NCBI GenBank assembly: GCA_037953745.1
Contig: JBAKBP010003201.1
Coordinates: forward strand, 62,001-126,000
DNA from: Lithodes maja
Taxonomy: Eukaryota; Arthropoda; Malacostraca; Decapoda; Lithodidae
Length of the DNA stretch: 64,000 bases
Direction: 5' to 3'
Positions within the stretch are counted from its first letter, which is position 1. Every line of letters begins with the position of its first letter. The translations under genes and the position numbers were made by a program. A model generated the notes under the pieces. It was not told the origin of the DNA and did not search any database. It saw nothing but the letters and a program-made list of their open reading frames with translations. Of this stretch, positions 55,219-64,000 are shown in pieces.

Positions 55219-56923
55219 CCCACATCTGTCTCATAAACAGAGGGTTATTACATACACTTGTGATATGGCAAGCCCCTAGCCACAGCCGCCGGACGACCAT
55301 CACAGAGAGAGGGCGCGCACCTACCCCCTTTTTACCCACCCGAGGAGGGAGACCCCCACCCCTGCGGAGGTATACCTGACCCCTGTTTTGACTTCCGGGT
55401 CATTGCCAGGTAGCACAGGAATTCTTCCTATCAATGAACTAACCATGCATGACTAACACCTTTACTAACCTCTATTAACCCACAATAACCCATTAACCTT
55501 TCTTGCATACTCTGATAACCAAATTAGCACCTCAGCTATACCATAGAACGAAGACTGAACAATCTAAGAGAGACGCTCCTATCACAGCTGTCCCAGTCCT
55601 CCTCGTAAAGTAGATCCAGTCTCTCTCCCCTAAATACTTCCAGTATAGCCAAAATAGTACCTCTTACTAAGGCTCAGTTATATCACATTATGAAGGCTCC
55701 ATATAGCCATGTGCCACAACAGTAATCACCACCTTACCTAGTTCCCGTATCCATTGAGAGCTTAAATAAATCCATAAGAACTCGAGATCCCTATGGCCTA
55801 CAGGGTCCAAAACCGAGCCTATAAACCAAGCTCCAGCCCCCAATAAAATCAGTTGAAAGATAGACACCAACCAGTGGCTGGCCCCCTTAAGTTGACCTCT
55901 AGCTTTGCCCTTGTGTTGTTCCTGAGAATTGAGTTCCAGAGCCGGCAGACTCCGTGGCAGATTGAGATAGAAGCATCTGTCCACGTACAAGAAATCTACG
56001 TGCACCTTATAACCTTCACAAACCAGTGGGTATATAAGCGTGTAGCCAGCAACGATCGCCAAGAGATCCGTCTTGAGAACTTCCTACATATGGACCCCCT
56101 GGATGGCCTCGGAACCAGTCGTTAGCCCCCAACATCACGGACGCAAGATAACCAGGACCAGACCAATCAAATACTACCCAAGATTCACTTTATCAGTACT
56201 ACAGTGTTACAGTACTATTTAAAGACTCACTTATTCATATTTGTACGAAGTGGCTATATCTTTGCCCCAGTATAATTCATATATAACCATTCCATTAGGA
56301 AGTGCTAAGCGTATCAGTGTTTATTAATTAACAGGCGATATTAACTCTCGTAATTACCCATATATCTAGATATTATTACATAGAAGTAAAACCCTAGTGA
56401 TATCTAATGTTCGCCCACTGATTTGCGTTCTACGTGTTTCTGCTATAAGAATATAAAACTTAGATCAGTACCCCCTGAGGTTACTAGAATTCCCGTGCTC
56501 TAAAATACGCGTGTCTAATCTAGTCTGTGAACTACTACTTGTGCACCAGAGCTACCAGTAATCAATCTAAATAGTGAAATTGAATCTATAAGTAACATTG
56601 AGGGTCTCCAGTATAAACTTGCGAACAAAGCCAGTGATCAGAAGATTAATACCTGAACGTTGGAAGTGGGAGACTAGGCTCCATCCAGATCCACTTAATG
56701 CTAATTGTTCAATTCTATCATTTGTCTTGTACGAGTGTTCATACCTTCTTATGTTTCCTATTAACCATCATCAATACACGTGATCGATCGTGTGTCTTGT
56801 TACCGTGTGTTTAACTTGTGTTCTCTATTCCTTATACCTTGTTTTGTGCATGCAGCCTTATATACCCAGTCAGTTAGAACTCACATTACCCAAGTTAATC
56901 CTGTAGAAAAACAGGGCATAACA

Positions 56924-57728
56924 CATACCTATTCCAATGATGAGTATATATTATGCATAAGTATGATTCATATATATTTACGCTTATATATAGGTAATAA
57001 TCCTAGAGTAATAATTTTATATTTATAATGTAATAGTGAATATAGCATTGATTGTAGTAGTAGACGTTCTAGTATATGTAGTATCATGAAGGTATTTTAG
57101 GTTAAAATGATAACAAATAGTAATAGTATTGATAATAGTAACCGAGCAATAGACGTAGTATTATGCAAGTGTGGCAGGATGGGTGGGGTGAGAGGGGTGG
57201 TGACAGGATGGGCGTGTGTAGTGTCCAGAGAAGTGGGGGGAAGGGGGTCCAGGGAAGAGAGGAGGGTTCGGGAGATTACAAAGGATTACAGAGGAAAACG
57301 AGTAACAACAAATCTACTGCTGCTCACTAGGCTACATCTTAGACGAGTTAAATCACAATACTGTATGGAGACTTTTTCCATCTCAAAAGTGTATAAGGAC
57401 CTAATTTGTATTCTTCTTGTGTTTTGTCTGACTTTACTTCCAAAGCTGTTGTTATAAATTCATGGGATACTATGTGTTTATGGAAATCCAACCATTCTAA
57501 TATCCTCGTCTCTTAAAAAATCACCTGCATTTATTATTATTATTATTATTATTATCATTATTATTTTTAATATTATCTTTACACAATCGCTCTTCTAGCC
57601 ATCACGGTACTTACTTCATTGATTAATATCGCCATGCATGTATAATACGATAATCATGGTAATTACATTGAACGGTAGGCTGCTGGCTATTGACAGTGAT
57701 GAAGATTGATGTTGGGTAATATCCCATA
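56924..57728. other. non-TE flank of gypsy-2, copy 2
   Basis: Near-identical to 19132-19936, with the same G-rich patch (about 57170-57262) and (TTA)n microsatellite (about 57531-57567). No recognisable gene. Confidence 0.7.
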
Positions 57729-57991
57729 TTTTGTTTTGCCTATGTGAGTGAGGGAAACAAAAGGCAGAACTGCCTGTAGCGAGTGCCTCCCCCATAGTTG
57801 AAAGAATGACAGGGCCAAAATCAAGGGACGTTCGAGCTATTTGACAGTGATGAAGATTGATGTTGGGTAATATCCCATATTTTTTTTTGCCTATGTGAGT
57901 GAGGGAAACAAAAGGCAGAACTGCCTGTAGCGAGTGCCTCCCCCATAGTTGAAAGAATGACAGGGCCAAAATCAAGGGACGTTCGAGCCAA
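57690..57991. repeat. 151-bp tandem duplication at LINE-B 3' end
   Basis: TTGACAGTGATGAAGATTG starts at 57690 and again at 57841, and the following sequence, including the LINE-B poly(A) tail and 3' region up to AAGGGACGTTCGAGC, is repeated. The T-runs of the two units differ (TTTTGTTTT against an unbroken run). Copy 1 (19890-20046) has the segment once. Confidence 0.9.
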
Positions 57992-58330
57992 AATGCCTGG
58001 ACACACAGAGTTTGAAGCAATTTAAGTCATATAAGGAGGGAAAGACTGAGAGTAACATTTCACTCTTGGGTTGGAGAGTTGCACAGAGTAGGGGTGGGAT
58101 TGCGTTGCGAGACGGGTACCACGTACCCTACGTAGAGGAGGTGGTATACACTGGGAGAGCTCTGAGGAGCACTGATTATTGTAGTAGTGATAGAATAGCG
58201 AGAGAGATACAACATTGCGGCGAAGAGAGAGAATTTGCAGAGAGTTGGTGAGTGGGCGGGAATTAATGATACGGAAGGCCTTCGTTTCTACTTTGTCTTG
58301 GAGTGCGGTGTGAGAGGATCCTCCCCACAT

Positions 58331-58865
58331 TAGGGGAGGTGTGGTGGAGTGGTCTTGTCACTGGCCTGGTAATCCAAAGGTCCCGGGTTCAAATCCCGAT
58401 GTATCAATGGGAAGATATTATTGGGATGGAATTTGTGCTGTACCTGGTATCAGTGCATTACCACAAGCCCACCGAAACGTCAATAAAATACCCTCATTGT
58501 TCCCTGATTAAATAGCACTGTATGAATATTCCCATATTCAAAATATGCTATAGGGGTGCAATGCCTGGTGAGTTATCTGCTCAACAGGTGGCGTTGTGTG
58601 TGTGTAAGTGTGAGAGTCCGAGTGTATGGGGTGAGACAGTGACGCACGGGAACGAGGTGGCTTCAGAGATGGGGTCGTTTCGGGCCATGAGTGAGCACCG
58701 TGCCTCATGTGAAGGCAAGATGGCAGGTGCTCGTTGTACTCTACGTGCTTCACATGTCTCACTCCCTAGACTGGAACAAGACCTCACGGGCTTCACTGTT
58801 CATTGCAAAGCGGTGAATGTTAAGGCTCTCAGCCTATGCCCGAGAGGAAGTAAGTTGGAATATAG

Positions 58866-58892
<27 letters not shown>
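58331..58892 (+). mobile_element. SINE-A, tRNA-derived SINE, copy 2
   Basis: Inserted in LINE-B; the empty site CCCACATATATGAACAATAC is at 20391-20410. The head has an A-box-like TGGTGGAGTGGTCTTG and a B-box GGTTCAAATCCCG. The element ends in about 28 A. It matches the minus-strand copy 4929-5490. The ORF 58522-58899 ends in the A-run (poly-Lys) and is a by-product. An obvious long target duplication is not seen. Confidence 0.9.
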
Positions 58893-58896
<4 letters not shown>

Positions 58897-59648
58897 TGAA
58901 CAATACTCAATAGAAGGATGCACTGTGCCCCTGTACAGAGCAAGAAGCTGTGCAGGGGTAAAGAACCCCTTGAGGCGGTTGAGCACACCCAGCTTCTGTC
59001 TTAGCAAGACTGGTAATATGGACCTTCCAAGTAATAGCCGAAGAAAAAGAGACACCAAGAATATTGAGAGAAGATGAAGGATTGATTTTTGTATTGTTGA
59101 AGAATAAGAGATAGTCCTCTGGGAGTTCCGGACGGGTAGATAGATGGAGAAATTGGGTTTTGGAAGCATTAAAGGTAACAAGATTTTCTCTGCCCCAATT
59201 GGAAATAGTAGTTAGATCAGAAGATAAGTGTTGTATGCGCGCTTCATTACATATGTTTTTTAGGGATTGCTGGCTGGGGCTTTCTGGAAAACTAAATGAT
59301 TAGTGTAAGATGGAGTTGTCTGCATATGAATGGATGGGACTGGAGGTACAGTTGAGAAGATCATTTATGAAAAGTAGAAAAAGAATAGGAGATAGGACAA
59401 AGCCCTGAGGAACACCGGAGTCGATAGGATGAGGATGTGAGCGATGGCCGTCCACAACCGCAGCTATGGAACGGCCGGAAAAGAAATTAGAGACAAAGGC
59501 ACAGATGGAGGGATAGAAACCGAAGGAGGGTAGTTTAGAAATTAAAGATTTGTGCAAGACTTTATCGAAGGCATTCGTTATGTCTAATGCAATAGAAAAG
59601 GTCTCACCGAAGTCCTGAAAGGAGGATGACCAAGAGCTAGAAAGATAT

Positions 59649-61772
59649 GTAAAATAACCAAATTAACAAAGACCTCCACCATGAACAAAAGGAAAACAAC
59701 TGAAGAACGGGAAACTGATAACAAACTAGTCCCTAAACAAATTCAACAGCGAAAACGAACTAAGAGAGAAGAGGAAGGAGGAACTAAAGCAGAACCAATA
59801 ACACCGAAGGCGGGAACAGCAAGAAACAAAATAAGCACGATGCCCCGCATACCAAAATTGCCCCACATCACCCACGGAAGAAACGAGAACAAGAATACTA
59901 GACCAGAGTCACACACCAAGAAGATAGTACATCAGCAGCACCAAAAGACACACAAATAGTGAAACCACGTGTACGAGATAACCACCAAAATAATACCAAT
60001 AATACCTGCATCTATAAGCAAGTTATCACATCTCACACGCCCTCTACGAACACCGGACAAGACGCCAGAATTGCCATCATAACACCAGAGCTTCCAACAA
60101 GACTGGGCAAGACTATCATCAAAATACCACAACACCACGAGGCTCCCAGGGAGAAAATAATATTCAGCCAAGGACAGAAGGACCAACATCACCATAAGAA
60201 GAGAAGTCACTTATGCCCCTCTTCCACCCAAAAGCCGAATCACTTGCCCGCGAACTTCTAGGGGTCCCTCCTAAACCCCCTAGATCCGCCCCCTACTGGA
60301 CTTATGACCTTTTGACCCCCGCACACCTTCCCTGGGACATCTCAGCCAAAGTCGTCACTACTCCGACGAAACCTGAACAAGGCAAGCAATTCTAGGGCTT
60401 CATAACACTGGCATACTAGTGGTGTAGTCCTAAAATTACCCTCCCATTCAAATAGTTGATTGAAGTCATGATGAATATCTCTACAGGTCTGAGGAGTTCT
60501 TTTCCCTATTGAGGAATTATTGTTATCGCATACCATGGTATAGGGAATAACATTAAGATCCCCAATAGGCTGTACTTTTAATACGCGTACTAGAAGTATA
60601 AACTCGCGGACATGTCCCCACCTTACTTCTTTTATCAAATCCGCACTCTACAAACTACTGAGAGATACTTGTCATGGCAAGGTCATTCGACTAGTTTAGG
60701 GCTTTGCGAGAAACCGCCACCCGGCACTTAACATACAGAAGTCCTTAGTGCATCTGTCCAACACCGTGGTAGCGGACACTTGCAATTAAAAGGTTTAAAC
60801 ACCGCCCCGAGTTCTTTGAACCTCTTATAACGGTCAGTGGCAGATTGAGCAAAAATAGTAATGAACATGACCTTATTATCTCCTCGCGTTAGCCCGATAC
60901 GTTGTCCCTTTGTCACGATATCAGAGACATCATATTAAAGACGGTAAGACCCCAAGTCAAGAGTACCGAAATGAAACTTCATCACCGATTAGCATAACGA
61001 TCAGGATAGTCGAGTAACTCTAGCTACAGGACATGTCCAACTAAACATCGTTCGTCCGATGATAGTGCCCAGTGTCATGACATTAAGTTACTTCATTCAA
61101 GTTTCAAAGCCAGCTAATCCATCTGTATCCCAAACAACTTATCCACACGGCAGGCCAACCTGGACGGCCCAACGGAGATTCAGAAGACCCCACAGCTGTT
61201 ACCTCAACTCATCATCACTCCAGCTCCAAGTGTTCTCTCAGGAGTAAATATTGAAAACCAACTAATAAGTCAATACCCAGAAATAAAGTATAAAGTTAGA
61301 CTCCACAAGTATTGACTCTGCCTAAATTCTCACCAGTGCGAAGGTGCATAAATAAGTTATAGTCCACAAGTATCGACTCTGCCTAAATTCTCACTCGTGT
61401 AAAAGTTTCTAAATAAGTTAGAGTTAAATACTTACTCTATCCACCAATCATCAAGACTTATAAGAGTTTTCTAATAATTATTTGTGAGTTCATTTAAGAG
61501 GTAAACAGAACTAATATATACCTGATCTCCATCTACATCCTTGCCATACTTGGACACAATGGACAGTTCATATTGTATAAACCATTTGATCCATGTGTAT
61601 CTATCTATATTGTTAACTTAAGAGTAGATAAATAAATACTGTTCATAAATATACTCAGTGTTTTATGTATCCTTTATTTCTTCTATTCATGTGTTGTGTG
61701 ACTTTGACTTCTCCAGTTAAGTAGAACCTACCAAATCCAATCTCAAAACCTGGTAAAAACCCTGGTATAACA
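59649..61772 (+). mobile_element. solo-LTR-like element, copy C
   Basis: Same insertion as copy B, carried by the duplicated block: flanked by ATAT (59645-59648 and 61773-61776), start GTAAAATAACC, end CCTGGTATAACA, 2124 bp. Charged ORF at 59681-59959 as in copy B. Confidence 0.75.
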
Positions 61773-62718
61773 ATATGAAAGAAGATCACCAGTAGAGCGG
61801 CCCTTAAGGAAGCCATACTGGCGATCTGAGAGCTGATTATGAGAAGAGAAATGCTTTAGAAATTTGGAAGCAAGAATAGTTTCAAAAGCTTTATAGATAC
61901 AAGAGATGAGAGCAATTGGACGATAGTTGGAGGGTTGAGAGCGGTCACCCTTCTTTGGGACAGGTTGAATGAGAGCAAACTTCCAGCAAGAAGGGAAGAC
62001 GTTAGAGGAGAGACAGAGACAAAAGAGTTTGCCTAGGCAGTGAGTCAGCAGGAAGCACAGTTTTTTAGTACAACAGAAGGAACACCGTCCGGACTGTACG
62101 CCTTCTTAGTATTAAACCCAAATAGGATAGAAAGTACATCTTTAGAAGAGATTAGGATATTAGGCATAAGTAGGAGAGAGGGGGGTGGAGAGGGAGGAAT
62201 AGCACCGGAATCATCCAAGGTGGAGTTTCTAGCAAAAGTTTGACCGAAGAGTTCAGCTTTGTCAGAGAAAGAAGTGATGGTTGTGTGGAAAAGGGGAGGG
62301 AAAGACGAGGAAGAAAAATTGTTGGAGAGGTTTTTGGCTAGATGCCAGAAAGCTTGGGAAGAGCTAGAGTTGAATAGTTCAGTGCATTTATTATTGATGA
62401 AAGAGTGCTTGGCAAGTCGAAGAACAGATTTGGCTTGATTCCAGGCAGAAACATAGGAAGAATGAGACTCTTGAGTTTTAAGGCGTCGGTAACGTTTGAA
62501 TACTTCCTCCTTGTTGTGGACAGCAGTAGAACAAACATGAGTAAACCAAGATTTTTTTGCATTAGATTGAGAGAAAGAAAATGGAATGTACGCTTCCATG
62601 CCCGAGAGGATTACCTCGGTAATGCGTTCAGCACTCTCCTGGGGTCCTCGGCCACGGAAGCAGAAGCCATCCCAGTCGGCAGCGCCAAAGTGCCACAAAC
62701 GCCGTCAGCTGGGAGGAT

Positions 62719-62750
62719 ATATAATTATATATATATATATATATATATAT
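62719..62750. repeat. (TA)n microsatellite, short allele
   Basis: About 30 bp of TA, homologous to the 106-bp tract at 24217-24322. Confidence 0.93.
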
Positions 62751-62985
62751 GATTCGAACCATACAGGCAGGAGATCTACAGTGTAGTCAGTTTAGTCACC
62801 TATACCACAACAGAGGTTAAAAGAAGGAATTTGGCAAGTCTACCTCTGTTCCTCCCTAACCTCAGCTCGTGTGGGGGGCAGACAGTCTTTCAATCGAAAT
62901 CCGGCTCCCCTAAGCATGACAAGTTGTTTATTTGATGACAAATATATCTGCTAGGGCTAGTATTCGAACCATACAGGCACGAGGT
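62732..62985 (-). repeat. doublet of a TGCCTGTATGGTTCGAAT motif
   Basis: TATTCGAACCATACAGGCA or its close variant occurs at about 62748-62766 and 62961-62979, 213 bp apart in the same orientation, and also at the duplication junction (24323-24340). The reverse complement GGTTCGAAT resembles a B-box, so these may be ends of a tRNA-derived element. The DNA between them has no ORF of note. Confidence 0.45.
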
Positions 62986-64000
62986 GAGGTCATGAGAGAT
63001 GGCACCCTAGGGGGAGTACCCTAGGAGAGAGAGTTCAAGGGGTGTGGGCCTGGGATTAATAGGCGGTTCCTGGGGTGAACATGTGGTTGCCTGGGAAATG
63101 GCTCAGCGGGGAACAGCGAGAAAACATGAAAACAGTGGTGAACCCCATAGTGGTTATCCTATGTGAGTGGCCCAAGGGATATAGGTGGACCCATGAAGTG
63201 GAACCAAGGGGAAGAGTCTTCTATTAACTTGCTTTCTAGCTACTGGATTCAGGACCCTCTTGTTCATCAGCAACCTCGTTCAGCAACCCTTGCAAAGCAA
63301 AGATGAGATTGGCCAAAGAGAGTTCAGCATCCCTTACTCTGGGACTGAGTTCAGCAATCCTTGCTCAGCCACTTCCAAGAAGATCAACACTAATGATCAT
63401 AATAATATAGAGAAGAAGTCCCACTAGCAGAGGTCCCCATCCGAGATACCTGAGCTGAGAAGAAGACGAAACGAGACCTTGACCTTCTTGAGACTCCGGG
63501 GAAACATGTAACTTAATTATGCATTGGTACAGAAGTAACTTTGTGTCTGTTTGACAAGAGTCCCTAGTTTATATCAAAGACCTCTGCAGTACATATACAC
63601 GCTATCCTAATTAACCTTGCTGAGAATTAATGAATGCTAATTAGAAGTTCGTAGACAACTTGTCCTACATTGGATATCCTTATTTCTCCTTAACTCTTTG
63701 CTACACAACATATGCTAATAAATACCCCCTATTATATATTACCTATACTCAGCCAATATTCATATTTAAGCTCAACATACAACCTACTCCCGGGTTTTAC
63801 TGATATTTCTGTATATTGAATATAAACTATTTTTTGACAGACTCACGTTATTGCTTATGTATTGTATTGAGTGCTTGTTATTCCTGTCACAGATTGTAAA
63901 CTTGCCTTTAAACCCCTATTATGCACTCTGATGTTATTTCTCTATGTATTGTATTGTAATCACCATACTCTGTAAACAATCCTTATACACCAAAACCCAT
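62986..64000. other. unassigned DNA right of the duplication
   Basis: No gene or element recognised. 63000-63200 is G-rich and contains a short inverted pair CACCCTAGG / GTACCCTAGG near 63003-63026. 63258-63375 has three imperfect repeats of GTTCAGCAACCCTTGC type. From 63500 it is AT-rich. A solo LTR is possible but no ends could be defined. Confidence 0.4.

Larger units (their letters stand above)
41569..56923 (+). mobile_element. gypsy-2, long copy with three nested insertions
   Basis: A plus-strand Ty3/gypsy element: truncated 5' LTR, primer-binding site, gag, protease, long Pro/Ser/His-rich linker, RT, RNase H, integrase, Pro-rich C-terminal region, purine tract and a 3' LTR of about 3.25 kb (without its insertion). 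It is disrupted by SINE-B (46191-46686), a TTAA MITE (49263-49901) and LINE-B (53829-55218). Catalytic Asp residues are lost in both RT and integrase, so this copy is dead. The 3' part is duplicated at 14325-19131. Confidence 0.9.
52283..56923 (+). repeat. gypsy-2 3' LTR, copy 2, split by LINE-B
   Basis: Starts GTAAAATGCCCC and ends GGGCATAACA. Without the LINE-B insertion it is about 3.25 kb. It matches the copy at 15778-19131 closely. Confidence 0.78.
57729..62718 (-). mobile_element. LINE-B, minus-strand copy 2
   Basis: Homologue of 19937-24216, interrupted by SINE-A (58331-58892) and solo LTR copy C (59649-61772). RT pieces on the minus strand: 58330 to 58022 (C-terminus), 59181 to 58893 (thumb; LNRLKGFFTPAQLL), 59557 to 59300 (GVPQGFVLSP, SYADNS) and 62698 to 62045 (endonuclease end and RT N-terminus). 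The same SYADNS defect as copy 1 is present, so it predates the duplication. Confidence 0.87.
50819..62766. repeat. segmental duplication, copy 2
   Basis: Homologue of 14325-24340. Extra sequence relative to copy 1: LINE-B insertion 53829-55218, SINE-A insertion 58331-58892, and a 151-bp tandem duplication at 57690-57991. The (TA)n tract before the right end is shorter. Confidence 0.93.

Overview
The window looks like intergenic DNA from a large, repeat-rich eukaryotic genome, and I infer an arthropod, most plausibly a decapod crustacean. The reasons are the family mix (Ty3/gypsy elements, a CR1-type LINE with an esterase ORF1, Jockey-like LINEs, tRNA-derived SINEs, piggyBac-type TTAA MITEs), the many long (TA)n tracts and an arthropod-type TATA plus TCAGT core promoter in one LTR. 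This is inference; no species-diagnostic host gene is present. I found no convincing host protein-coding gene, rRNA, functional tRNA or CRISPR array. Almost every long ORF belongs to a transposable element.

Layout. 1-2689 is a 58-bp satellite array. 2690-4928 is mostly unassigned AT-rich DNA with two copies of a fold-back repeat. 4929-5490 is a tRNA-derived SINE (SINE-A). 5876-8238 is a solo-LTR-like element with a 4-bp target duplication. 8537-13300 is a minus-strand CR1-type LINE with an intact ORF1 and a broken ORF2. 14125-14324 is a 200-N assembly gap. 14325-24340 holds the 3' part and long LTR of a gypsy element ('gypsy-2'), flanking DNA, and a minus-strand Jockey-like LINE ('LINE-B') split by a solo LTR. 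24341-41568 is a tandem of two copies of another gypsy-like element ('gypsy-1') whose integrase lies upstream of its reverse transcriptase. The first copy was hit by a 5'-truncated LINE ('LINE-C') and by a minus-strand gypsy element ('gypsy-3', 27307-34032). One LTR of gypsy-3 was in turn hit by a modular TTAA MITE. 41569-56923 is the long copy of gypsy-2, broken by a SINE, a second TTAA MITE and a LINE-B insertion. 56924-62766 repeats the flank, LINE-B and solo-LTR block of 19132-24340.

The main architectural fact is a duplication. 14325-24340 and 50819-62766 are near-identical and differ chiefly by a LINE-B insertion, a SINE insertion, a 151-bp tandem duplication and a (TA)n length change in the second copy. 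It may be a tandem segmental duplication with its junction at 24340/24341, or two haplotypes wrongly joined; the N gap at the edge of the first copy leaves both open.

The paired copies act as natural filled-site and empty-site comparisons, so several insertions can be bounded to the base and ordered. The most unusual coding feature is the 1322-residue gypsy-1 ORF, gag - protease - integrase - partial reverse transcriptase. That is a copia-like domain order in a Ty3/gypsy-type element, as known for the Gmr1 clade.
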